A stretch of DNA of 17,878 nucleotides from CAYFVR01 sp046541515 (GTDB lineage: Bacteria; Desulfobacterota; Desulfobacteria; Desulfobacterales; Desulfococcaceae), in contig JBKHDD010000101.1 in NCBI GenBank assembly GCA_046541515.1, positions 1 through 17,878 on the forward strand. Reading direction: 5' to 3'. The notes under the pieces were generated by a model. The model did not search any database, was not told the origin of the DNA, and saw only the letters and a list, made by a program, of their open reading frames with translations. Position numbers and translations under genes: made by a program. Positions 1 through 7,838 of the stretch are shown one piece after another; positions within the stretch are counted from its first letter, which is position 1; every line of letters starts with the position of its first letter.

Positions 1-162
1 CGAGAGGGTAGGACGGGCGGAACGGCGGCGGAACCCGCAGGTCGGTTCGCTTTAAATGCAACGCCGTTCACTTTGGATTTCCAAAGGAAGAATGTGTCGG
101 ATTGTCCGAGGGCGAAGGCAATTCGCCCCTGGAAATTTTCGCCAAAATGAACGTTGGCGGCT

Positions 163-168
163 TATAAT
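163..168 (+). promoter_or_regulatory. candidate -10 box for the envelope/LPS operon
   Basis: A perfect TATAAT lies about 30 bases before the start codon of the first gene of the plus-strand cluster. No good -35 box is seen; TTCGCC at 138-143 would need a 19-base spacer. Bases 1-162 hold no convincing gene; the only other structure there is a small inverted repeat, GGGCGAA (110-116) and TTCGCCC (122-128), of unknown meaning. The position fits a promoter, but a single hexamer is weak evidence. Confidence 0.35.
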
Positions 169-198
169 GGCAAACCGGACCTTCGCGAGGAGGAGAGT

Positions 199-651
199 AT
201 GAGCGAGGAAACGTCTTCGGAAAACGGCATGCAAGACGGCGTGCCCATGCCGATCGTGGTTTTGAACCGTTGGACGCTTTTGGTCGGCGTTCTGCTGGCC
301 TTTGCGACCCAGCAGGCCTGGATCACGACCTTGCTTTTTTTGATGCTGGCGGGCGCGGTCTTCGGCGGCCCGGATTGCAGCCTGGTGGCCATGGTGGGGC
401 GAAAGCTGTTCGCCGACCGGATTCCGGGCGCGGAGCGGGAAGATTTCAAGCTGGCCCGCTTCAATAATTCCATCGCCCTGGGGCTGCTGGGCCTGGCCCA
501 AATCGCATTCGCGACGGGCGTTTCCGCGCTTGGCTGGATTCTGGCGCTGATGGTGGCGTTCGCCGCCGGCCTGGCCCTGGCCGGCTTCTGCGTGGGCTGT
601 TTTCTCTTTTTTCAGTTCCGGATGCTGGGCTACCGGTTCTTCGGGAAATAA
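199..651 (+). CDS. DUF4395 family membrane protein
   Basis: A 150-residue membrane protein of the DUF4395 type. Two long hydrophobic blocks (about residues 25-57 and 91-139) should give four membrane passes. Between them is the family-like ED..LARFN segment (residues 81-89), and near the C-terminus is the characteristic GFCVGC motif with C131 and C134, a possible redox or metal CXXC pair. The ATG at 199 is chosen over the in-frame ATG at 154 because a strong ribosome site (GAGGAGGAGAG) stands directly before it. It opens a run of closely spaced genes for lipid A modification and transport. The family has no settled biochemical role, and its link to LPS is only by position. The family call is by remembered motif. 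Confidence 0.75.
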   Translation: MSEETSSENGMQDGVPMPIVVLNRWTLLVGVLLAFATQQAWITTLLFLMLAGAVFGGPDCSLVAMVGRKLFADRIPGAEREDFKLARFNNSIALGLLGLAQIAFATGVSALGWILALMVAFAAGLALAGFCVGCFLFFQFRMLGYRFFGK

Positions 652-707
652 TCATCGCCCTTCGTCTGACCAATCGGCAATGGCGGGCCGCGGGGTTTCT
701 TGGGGAT

Positions 708-1370
708 TTGTTGGTCCGCGCCATTTTTCGTACCGTTCGAATCCGATCCGAAGGAGAAGCCCGGACGCGGCGCCGGATCCGGCGACCGACGCCTTTCATC
801 GCGGCCATTTGGCATTCCCGGATTTTGATGTTCAGCTATTTGTATGCCGGTTGGCGGGCCGCCATTCTGGTCAGCGCCTCCGGGGACGGGGAAATCATCG
901 CTCGGATTCTTGCCCGGCAGGGACATGAACCGGTTCGGGGCTCGACGACCCGAGGCGGGCGAAAGGCTTTGGCCGAGCTGATTCGCCGAATCCGAAATGG
1001 CCGGCACGCCGTGATTATTCCCGACGGTCCCCGGGGTCCGCGCTTTCGGGTGCAGCCCGGCATTATCGCCCTGGCCCGGAAGACCGGCGCCCCGATCTTG
1101 CCCATGACCTACAGCGCCCGCGAGGGACTCGCGTTCAACAGTTGGGACCGCTTCCTCCTGCCCGCGCCCTTCACCCGGTGCCGGATCGTCTACGGCCGGC
1201 CCGTCTACGTTGCGTCCGATCTGGACGCCGACGGCTTCGAGGCCGCCCGCCAACGGCTGGAGACGGAATTGAACCGGATCACCCTTCAAGCCGATCGGGC
1301 CTGCGGCCGGGACGACATCGCGCCTCCGGAACTCGTCCGCTCTCCTGGACCCTTCACGGATTTCCCATGA
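708..1370 (+). CDS. DUF374 lipid A late acyltransferase (LpxJ-like)
   Basis: A DUF374 protein of the lysophospholipid acyltransferase superfamily; characterised members (LpxJ of epsilonproteobacteria) add secondary acyl chains to lipid A or its precursors at the inner membrane. Diagnostic segments are visible: AAIWHSR with the probable catalytic H36, SASGDGEIIA, the VRGSTTRGG motif, and IPDGPRGPR. The 220 residues from TTG 708 are within the usual family length. The open frame, however, runs back to about 648 and encodes a family-like leader (LRLTNRQWRAAGFLGDL), with no ATG, GTG or TTG in it, so the true start may be a rare codon (CTG 666 or ATC/ATA near 648-654) overlapping the previous gene. 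The stop overlaps the msbA start as ATGA, which suggests translational coupling. msbA, lptG and waaA downstream support the lipid A role. Confidence 0.85.
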   Translation: MLVRAIFRTVRIRSEGEARTRRRIRRPTPFIAAIWHSRILMFSYLYAGWRAAILVSASGDGEIIARILARQGHEPVRGSTTRGGRKALAELIRRIRNGRHAVIIPDGPRGPRFRVQPGIIALARKTGAPILPMTYSAREGLAFNSWDRFLLPAPFTRCRIVYGRPVYVASDLDADGFEAARQRLETELNRITLQADRACGRDDIAPPELVRSPGPFTDFP

Positions 1371-3127
1371 TCAAATTGGAATACCGACACCGCCGCATTC
1401 TCGCCATGATCCGGGAGAACCGGGGCAAGCTCGCCGCCGCGATGTTCTGCATGTTGCTGGTGGCCGCCTCCACTTCCGCCACCGCCTTTCTGGTCAAGCC
1501 GGTTTTGGACGACATTTTTTTCAAAGGCGACACCGCCATGCTGAAGATTGTCCCGTTGGTGGTGCTGGTGGTCTATCTGTTGCGGGGCATCGGGATTTTC
1601 GGGCAGAATTACCTGATGGATTATGTGGGCCAAAGCATCATCCGGCGGATGCGCAACCAGCTCTACGACAGCATTCAGGACCTCCCGCTATCGTTTTTCC
1701 AGGCGGAACGGACCGGCGTGCTGATGTCGCGGATCACCAACGACGTACACATTATCAAGGAGATGGTTTCCTCCTCGGTGACCACGGGCCTTCGGGACGT
1801 GTTCACGATTCTGGGTCTGACCGCCGTGGTCTTCTATCGGGACTGGCAAATGGCCCTGGGCGCCATCGTCATCCTGCCGCTGGCCTTTTACCCGGTGGTG
1901 GAATTCGGCAAGCGGGTGCGCCGCATGAGCACCGGCTGTCAACATGCCATGGCCGAACTTTCTTCCTTTCTCCACGAAACCTTCGCCGGGAACAAGATCG
2001 TCAAGGCGTTCGGCCGGGAGGACTACGAGAAAAAGCGGTTCGCGGAACGGACGCGGCATCTGTTCCGCATGGAGCTGCGCACCGTGGTGGCCGGCAGCCT
2101 CACCTCGCCGGTGATGGAGTTTCTGGCCGGAATCGGCATCGCCTTCATCATCTGGTACGGCGGCGGCCGGGTAATCGACGGCACCTCCACGCCGGGCACC
2201 TTTTTTTCCTTCTTGACCGCCGTGCTGTTGCTCTACGATCCCGTGAAAAAGCTGTCCAAGGTCAACAACAAGGTTCAGCAGGGGCTGGCGGCCACCGACC
2301 GGGTTTTCGACATCATTGAACGGGAGCCGGAAATCCGTGAAAAGCCCGACGCCGGAGAAATACTGGACGGCCCCCACCGGGTCACCTTTTCCGGCGTGTC
2401 GCTGGTCTACGAGGGGGCAATTTCCGCCCTGGAAAACATTCATCTGGACGTGGCGCCGGGCGAGGTGCTGGCGTTGGTGGGGGGCAGCGGCGGCGGCAAG
2501 ACCTCCCTGGTCAACCTGATCCCGCGCTTTTACGATCCCACCGTCGGCTCGGTCCGGGTGGACGGAATCGACATCCGGGACGTCACCTTGGCCTCGCTTC
2601 GCCGCCAGATCGCGCTGGTCACCCAGGACACCATCCTGTTCGACGACACGGTGCGGGCCAATATCGCCTACGGGCGGCCCGACGCCACCGAGGAACAGGT
2701 CCGGGAAGCCGCCCGGGCCGCCTACGCCGAGGATTTCATCGAGCGGTTTCCCCGGGGATTCGACACCCGCATCGGCGAGCTGGGGAATCGGCTGTCCGGC
2801 GGACAGAAGCAGCGGCTGTGCATCGCCCGGGCCCTGCTCAAGGACGCGCCCATTCTGATTCTGGACGAGGCCACCTCCGCCCTGGACACCGCCTCGGAAA
2901 TGCTGGTTCAGCGGGCGTTGGAAAACCTCATGCGGGGCCGCACCACTTTCGTCATTGCCCATCGTCTCTCCACCATCCGGTTCGCCAACCGAATCATGGT
3001 GCTTTCCGACGGCCGGATCGTGGAGTCGGGAAGCCACGCCGATCTCATGGCCCGCCAGGGCGAGTATTTCAAACTTCACCAGATGCAGTTCCAAAAGGCC
3101 CCCGCCGAGGCCGCCCCGGCGGTCTGA
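1367..3127 (+). CDS. msbA: lipid A export ABC transporter, permease/ATP-binding protein MsbA
   Basis: A 586-residue ABC half-transporter that as a homodimer flips lipid A-core from the inner to the outer leaflet of the inner membrane. The N-terminal exporter domain (about residues 1-320) carries the transmembrane helices. The nucleotide-binding domain has Walker A GGSGGGKT around K378, signature LSGGQ from residue 476, Walker B ILILDE with D500/E501, and switch H532 in IAHRLSTI. The length matches MsbA. An ATG at 1142 would give a longer frame, but that would overlap most of the acyltransferase gene; 1367 starts the typical MsbA N-terminus and makes a four-base ATGA overlap. The lipid A neighbours make MsbA much likelier than a drug exporter of the same fold. 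Confidence 0.93.
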   Translation: MIKLEYRHRRILAMIRENRGKLAAAMFCMLLVAASTSATAFLVKPVLDDIFFKGDTAMLKIVPLVVLVVYLLRGIGIFGQNYLMDYVGQSIIRRMRNQLYDSIQDLPLSFFQAERTGVLMSRITNDVHIIKEMVSSSVTTGLRDVFTILGLTAVVFYRDWQMALGAIVILPLAFYPVVEFGKRVRRMSTGCQHAMAELSSFLHETFAGNKIVKAFGREDYEKKRFAERTRHLFRMELRTVVAGSLTSPVMEFLAGIGIAFIIWYGGGRVIDGTSTPGTFFSFLTAVLLLYDPVKKLSKVNNKVQQGLAATDRVFDIIEREPEIREKPDAGEILDGPHRVTFSGVSLVYEGAISALENIHLDVAPGEVLALVGGSGGGKTSLVNLIPRFYDPTVGSVRVDGIDIRDVTLASLRRQIALVTQDTILFDDTVRANIAYGRPDATEEQVREAARAAYAEDFIERFPRGFDTRIGELGNRLSGGQKQRLCIARALLKDAPILILDEATSALDTASEMLVQRALENLMRGRTTFVIAHRLSTIRFANRIMVLSDGRIVESGSHADLMARQGEYFKLHQMQFQKAPAEAAPAV

Positions 3128-3133
3128 CGGCCC

Positions 3134-4210
3134 ATGCGAATCATCAGCCGGTACATACTTTGGCGGCTTGTCGGCTATGCCGGGGCCGTGCTGACGGCGG
3201 TGGTGGCCATTTATCTCACCGTCGATTTTTTCGAACGGGTGGACAATTTTCTGGACGCCGGGCAGACGGTCGGCCGGACCCTGATCTATCTGGCCTATAA
3301 AACCCCCGCCATCATCACCCAGATTCTGCCGCTCTCCGTCCTCCTGTCGGTGCTCATCGTCTTCGGACTGATGGCCCGCCACCACGAGTTGATCGCTTTG
3401 AAAAGCTGCGGCGTTTCCGTCTATGCCTTGATTCGGCCGGTTTTCGGATTCGGGTTGGCGGTCACGCTGATTCTGATCTTGTTTTCCGAAGTGGTGGTCC
3501 CTTCGGCCACGGCCCGATCCAACCGAATCTGGTCCACCCGGCACGGCGAGAGCGGCGCGGTGGTTTCCCGATCTCGAAACATCTGGCTGCGGGACGAAGG
3601 ACGAATCCTTTTCGTTCGGTATTTCAATCCGGATGAATCGGCCATTTACGGACTGACCCTGTACGGATTCGATCCCGATTTCCGCCTGGCGCGTCGGCTG
3701 GACGCCCGGCGGGGGGAATTTTCCGACGGCCGCTGGCGGCTGGAGGGCGTGCTGGAGCAGCGACGGGATCAGGGGGCCGGGGAATACGAAGTGAAATCTC
3801 ATTCCGTCTGGTCCGAAGCCCTGCCGCTGACCCCCGACGATCTGGTCGACGTGGTTAAATCCTCGGAGGAGATGAACTTCGCCGAGCTGCTGGAGTGCGC
3901 GCGGGAGGTGGAAGGGGGCGGATACGACGCCACCCGGTATCGAGTGGACCTCCACGCCAAAGTTGCCTTCCCGCTGATCTGCCTGATCCTTGGATTTCTA
4001 GGCGTCGGCATGGCCGCCCGGACCGGCCTGAAGGAAGGAATGCCCGTGGCGGTCGCCGCGGGGTTGGGGCTGGGTTTTCTCTACTGGGTCCTCCACAGCT
4101 TCAACCTGTCCCTGGGCTACGGCGGGATGTTGCCCGCCCCGGTGGCCGCCTGGGCCGCCAATTTCGTCTTCGCCTGTCTGGCGGCTTACCTGCTGACGGG
4201 GGCGGAGTAG
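3134..4210 (+). CDS. lptG: LPS export permease LptG (LptF/LptG family)
   Basis: A 358-residue LptF/LptG (YjgP/YjgQ) permease. In the LptB2FG complex this family extracts LPS from the inner membrane and passes it to LptC/LptA. The N-terminus (ISRYILWRLVGY) and the segment FFERVDNFLDAG followed by the ILPLSVLL helix favour LptG over LptF. The layout is normal: N-terminal helices to about residue 120, a soluble periplasmic beta-jellyroll region from about 125 to 265, and three C-terminal helices. It starts six bases after the msbA stop, with only a weak ribosome site, so it probably depends on upstream translation. No second permease (LptF) or ATPase (LptB) is present in the window. Confidence 0.88.
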   Translation: MRIISRYILWRLVGYAGAVLTAVVAIYLTVDFFERVDNFLDAGQTVGRTLIYLAYKTPAIITQILPLSVLLSVLIVFGLMARHHELIALKSCGVSVYALIRPVFGFGLAVTLILILFSEVVVPSATARSNRIWSTRHGESGAVVSRSRNIWLRDEGRILFVRYFNPDESAIYGLTLYGFDPDFRLARRLDARRGEFSDGRWRLEGVLEQRRDQGAGEYEVKSHSVWSEALPLTPDDLVDVVKSSEEMNFAELLECAREVEGGGYDATRYRVDLHAKVAFPLICLILGFLGVGMAARTGLKEGMPVAVAAGLGLGFLYWVLHSFNLSLGYGGMLPAPVAAWAANFVFACLAAYLLTGAE

Positions 4211-4211
4211 A

Positions 4212-5627
4212 ATGGGCCGGCATTTCGAAAACGGGCCGTTCCGAGGCCGGGCGAAGGGCGTTGTTCCCCGAAATTTAAAGGTCGCCGAACGGACGTTGCC
4301 GCCGCCCATTCGCGCACCACTCGCTTTTTACGAGGGCCTTTGGCGGCTGGTTCCGCCGATTTTGCGGCGCAACTCCCGTCTTCGGGACGGCTGGGACCAG
4401 CGCGTTCTTCGGCGAACGCTTCCCCCCGCCGATCTTTGGATTCAGGCCGCCTCGGCGGGGGAGGCCTATCTGGCCCGGGAACTGTTCCGAGCGGCGGATG
4501 GCTTCCGGGGAATTCGGGTGCTCGCGACCACCGGGACTCGCCAGGGCATGGAAATTCTGGCGGCGGAAAAAAGATGGGCGCGGGCATTCTTCCCTTTTGA
4601 TCGGCCGTCCTGGATGACCCGGGCCGTGGATCAGGTCCGGCCCCGCGCCGCCGTTTTGCTGGAAACGGAACTCTGGCCGGGGCACTTGGCCGCGCTGCGG
4701 ACCCGCGAGGTGCCGGTGTTGCTGCTCAACGGCAGAATCACCGCGCGAAGTTTGCGCGGATACCGGCGAATGGGCGGTCTGTGGCGTTCTCTTCGGCCGG
4801 ATCGAATTGCGGCCATTTCCCCGGCCGATGCCGAAAGATTCGCCTCGCTTTTCGGGTCGGCCGGCGTGACGGTGATGCCCAACATCAAGTTCGACCGGAT
4901 TCGAATCCCGGAGAATGCGGCGGAGGAGATTTCCCCGTTTCAAGGGAATGGAGCGGAGGTTCGGCCCGGCTTGGCGCCGGGGAATGGGAACCATCCCCTG
5001 ACGGCCCGAAACGGTTGGTTCAAGCCGGAAGATTCCGTTGTCGTCCTCGGTTCCATCCGGGAAGAAGAAGAAACGCCGGTCCTTCGGATGGTTCGGAAAA
5101 TTCGAGAATCGGTTCCCAATGCGATTCTGGCCCTCGCTCCCCGCCACCTTCACCGGGTTTCCGTTTGGACGGATCGGCTTTCCGCCGAGGGGATTCCCTG
5201 GGCACTTCGTTCCGATTTGATTCCCCCGGCTTCAGCGGGAAGGATCGTGATCTGGAATACCTTTGGAGAGCTGGGCAAGCTGTACGAATGCGCCGACGCC
5301 GTCTTCGTGGGCGGAAGCCTCGCACCGTTGGGGGGGCAAAATTTTATGGAACCGCTGGCCGCCGGGCGAATTCCGGTGATCGGACCGTCCTGGTCCAATT
5401 TCGCCTGGATCGGCGAGGAGATTTTCCGAGGAGGGCTGGCCGTCCGGACCGGCGACGCCGAGGAAGCGGCAAACTCGCTTCTTTCCCTGTTGCGCCATCC
5501 GCCCGATCGGGATCAGGTGCGGGAGAAGGTCCGGAAATTCGTCAGGTCCAGGTCCGGCGGCGCAAAAATGGCGGCGGAGATGGCGTGGCGGATTTTGTTT
5601 CAAGATTTTATTCCGTATCCCAATTAA
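4212..5627 (+). CDS. waaA: 3-deoxy-D-manno-octulosonic acid (Kdo) transferase
   Basis: A 471-residue GT30 glycosyltransferase that transfers Kdo from CMP-Kdo to lipid IVA on the cytoplasmic face of the inner membrane. Visible marks: ASAGE with the probable catalytic base E84, the LLETELWPG segment, LLLNGRITARS, the PNIKFDR turn closing the N-domain, and in the C-domain GSIREEEE, APRHLHR, and FVGGSLAPLGGQNFMEPLA for CMP-Kdo binding. The start has GGAG four bases upstream and sits one base after the lptG stop. Two oddities: the N-terminus is a polar 35-residue stretch instead of the usual hydrophobic anchor, and the inter-domain linker (about residues 236-275) is longer than usual. Whether it adds one or more Kdo units cannot be told. 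Confidence 0.92.
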   Translation: MGRHFENGPFRGRAKGVVPRNLKVAERTLPPPIRAPLAFYEGLWRLVPPILRRNSRLRDGWDQRVLRRTLPPADLWIQAASAGEAYLARELFRAADGFRGIRVLATTGTRQGMEILAAEKRWARAFFPFDRPSWMTRAVDQVRPRAAVLLETELWPGHLAALRTREVPVLLLNGRITARSLRGYRRMGGLWRSLRPDRIAAISPADAERFASLFGSAGVTVMPNIKFDRIRIPENAAEEISPFQGNGAEVRPGLAPGNGNHPLTARNGWFKPEDSVVVLGSIREEEETPVLRMVRKIRESVPNAILALAPRHLHRVSVWTDRLSAEGIPWALRSDLIPPASAGRIVIWNTFGELGKLYECADAVFVGGSLAPLGGQNFMEPLAAGRIPVIGPSWSNFAWIGEEIFRGGLAVRTGDAEEAANSLLSLLRHPPDRDQVREKVRKFVRSRSGGAKMAAEMAWRILFQDFIPYPN

Positions 5628-5656
5628 ACGATCAGAATTTTCCAAAAGGGGTGAAC

Positions 5657-7096
5657 ATGCTCACCCGCCTTTATGTGACCGGGTTCAAAAATTTAGTGGA
5701 TACCGAAATCCGTTTCGGCCCCTTCACCTGTATCGCGGGTCTGAACGGTGTAGGCAAATCAAATATTTTTGATGCAATCCACTTCCTTGCACAGCTCGCC
5801 GACCGACCTTTCGTGGAGGCTGCGCTTGCAACCCGAGGAGGAACGGATATTGGAGATTTGTTTACGGTTGGTGGCGAGGGGAAAATGCGTTTCGATTGCG
5901 ATATCCTAATTCCATCCCAGGGTATCGATGATTTTCATCAACCGGCCGAAGCTAGCCAAACTTTTTTGAACTATTCGCTCGAGCTTAGTTTGGTTCGGGA
6001 GGAAGGGGGGATACCGCGCATTCGATTGACGCATGAGAAACTGGTCTATATTCCGCGTCGTGAAGCCCGGAAAAGGCTTGGCTTTTCCCACGCCGGAGCA
6101 TGGCGGGATAGCGTCGTGAAAACCTCCCAACGCCGTGCGCCGTTTATAGATATGGAAGGCGATGGGGAAAAACGTCTGGTGCGTCTGAGTTCCGATAAAA
6201 TGAAGGATGAATCCAAATCAAAGCGAGGTGGGGGGCGCCCCACGGATTTTTTGGCGAATAATCTACCCCGCACAGCGCTTTCCGGGGCGCAAAATGCCGA
6301 TGAGGCGAGGACAGCGGTACTTGTCCGCAGGGAAATGCGATCCTGGCGAATTCTTCAATTGGAACCTTCGGCTCTTCGGCGTCCCGACGAACTGCAAGCC
6401 CCGGCATCTATGGCGGTGGACGGCGAACATCTTCCGGCGACACTTTACAAGATCGCCCGCTCAGGAGATGAAAACCGGGTTTACGCGGAATTGGCGAATC
6501 GACTGTCGGAACTCGTGGATGACGTCCATGGCATCCGCGTCGATCGTGACGACGCCCGGCGATTGCTCCGTTTGATGATGATCGACCGCGGCGGCGTCGA
6601 ATTGCCCGCTTCCTCGCTTTCCGACGGAACGCTTCGGTTTGTCGCCCTGAGCGTTTTGGAACAGGATTCAGATACAACCGGTCTGATTTGTTTGGAAGAA
6701 CCGGAGAACGGAATTCATCCCGAAAGAATGGACGCCATTGTGGAACTCCTTTCCGACATGGCGATTGATCCCGGGGTTCCGGTCGGCAACGATAATCCGC
6801 TCCGTCAGGTTATCGTCAGTACGCATTCTCCCGTGGTCGCCGCGAGGGCTCGTCCTGACGAACTTGTTTTCGCAGATACTCGGGACCCGCCAAGTTTTTC
6901 TCCAGGCAAAATTAACGCTTTGGTCGTTCGTTCAATCCGTGGGACTTGGCGGGACGACGGGATTTCTCCCCATGCGGCCGTGGGAGAGGTTATGAAGTAT
7001 TTGGATACGCTTCGAACTTCCAGGCCTGAAAAAAGCGGCCAAAAAACGGTGTTCGAGGCAATCGCGAAGCAACTTTCCTTGCCTTTCGGAGCCTGA
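5657..7096 (+). CDS. AAA family ATPase (OLD/AAA_21 type), partner of a Toprim-like protein
   Basis: A 479-residue ATPase with an SMC/RecF/OLD-like split nucleotide-binding fold. The N-terminus (LTRLYVTGFKNL) leads into Walker A GLNGVGKS at residues 28-35. After a long middle region with little recognisable structure come the signature-like SLSDGTLRF (S320-F328), Walker B LICLEEPENGIHP (E347/E348), and the switch STHSP with H390. The start ATG is preceded by AAAAGGGG at good spacing; GTG 5651 in the same frame is the alternative. It lies 29 bases after waaA and two bases before its partner gene. G+C is clearly lower than in the LPS genes, which suggests acquisition. Similar ATPases act as sensors or regulators in anti-phage modules such as PARIS, AbiL and Gabija-like systems. 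That role here is inferred; the ATPase fold itself is certain. Confidence 0.85.
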   Translation: MLTRLYVTGFKNLVDTEIRFGPFTCIAGLNGVGKSNIFDAIHFLAQLADRPFVEAALATRGGTDIGDLFTVGGEGKMRFDCDILIPSQGIDDFHQPAEASQTFLNYSLELSLVREEGGIPRIRLTHEKLVYIPRREARKRLGFSHAGAWRDSVVKTSQRRAPFIDMEGDGEKRLVRLSSDKMKDESKSKRGGGRPTDFLANNLPRTALSGAQNADEARTAVLVRREMRSWRILQLEPSALRRPDELQAPASMAVDGEHLPATLYKIARSGDENRVYAELANRLSELVDDVHGIRVDRDDARRLLRLMMIDRGGVELPASSLSDGTLRFVALSVLEQDSDTTGLICLEEPENGIHPERMDAIVELLSDMAIDPGVPVGNDNPLRQVIVSTHSPVVAARARPDELVFADTRDPPSFSPGKINALVVRSIRGTWRDDGISPHAAVGEVMKYLDTLRTSRPEKSGQKTVFEAIAKQLSLPFGA

Positions 7097-7098
7097 TT

Positions 7099-7740
7099 AT
7101 GGGTGGGATTCGATATGCGCTGCTTCCGGATGGACCCTCGGACCGGGCGCTCCTTCAAGTGATTAATTGGGCTGTTCGCCGCAGAAACATTCGCGTTGAG
7201 AAATTTGAGATGGTGGAATTAGGTTTTTTAAAGAATCCTCCCAAAAGTCTGGCGGATCGCGCTATTTCGGCCTTTGAGTTTTTTCCCTGCGATGTTTTGT
7301 TTATCCACCGGGACGCGGAATCATCTTCTTTGGAAGCTCGTTTGGCCGAAATTAAGATCGCCATTGAGCAATCCCTCCATCGACATGTGCCAATCGTGCC
7401 TGTTCGTATGACCGAAGCATGGCTTCTCCATGACGAATCGGCCATCCGGACCGCCAGCGGCAACCCCAATGGAAAGGTTGCCCTGGATTTGCCTCCTCCA
7501 GCCCGAGTGGAAAAACTTTCCAACCCGAAGGAAATCCTAAAATGCGCTTTGTTGACCGCGACTGAGCTGGAGGGACGCCACCGGAAACAGCGTGAGCGGA
7601 AACTACATCGAATGATACTCCGAGTGGCGGAACTTATCGACGATTTTTCTCCGCTTTTAGTTGTGAACGCCTTCCAACATTTTCTTTTAAGTTTGGACGA
7701 AACTCTTGGGGAATTGTTCCCGGAAGATCGAAATGAATAA
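7099..7740 (+). CDS. Toprim-like (DUF4276-like) protein, putative effector nuclease
   Basis: A 213-residue protein with a Toprim-like arrangement. Near the N-terminus is PDGPSDRALL (residues 10-19), where the usual glutamate of the Toprim VEGxxD motif appears as D11. Next comes a hydrophobic strand ending in acids, DVLFIHRDAE (residues 65-74), then PVRMTEAWLLHD (residues 101-112) with E106 and W108, a pattern I associate with DUF4276-like proteins. The C-terminal half is helical and basic, with the phrase ASGNPNGK at its start. No signal peptide or membrane segment is seen. Its start is two bases after the ATPase stop, so the two are surely co-translated. The pairing resembles ATPase-Toprim defence modules in which the Toprim protein is a nuclease. 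The family assignment is from memory and the activity is inferred; low G+C matches the ATPase gene. Confidence 0.7.
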   Translation: MGGIRYALLPDGPSDRALLQVINWAVRRRNIRVEKFEMVELGFLKNPPKSLADRAISAFEFFPCDVLFIHRDAESSSLEARLAEIKIAIEQSLHRHVPIVPVRMTEAWLLHDESAIRTASGNPNGKVALDLPPPARVEKLSNPKEILKCALLTATELEGRHRKQRERKLHRMILRVAELIDDFSPLLVVNAFQHFLLSLDETLGELFPEDRNE

Positions 7741-7838
7741 TATCGCTTCTGGCCATTATGCTGGTCCTATATTACGTTGACGGTTATTGAAACCTTGATG
7801 GCAATGAGAGGGAGCGGAAAAGAAAGAGGAAAAGGTGA

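Noticed and set aside
1688..3955. 755-codon open frame antisense to msbA and lptG
   Set aside because: It lies opposite two clear genes in high-G+C DNA, where long antisense frames are expected. Its product is rich in G, P, Q and H with no family motif.
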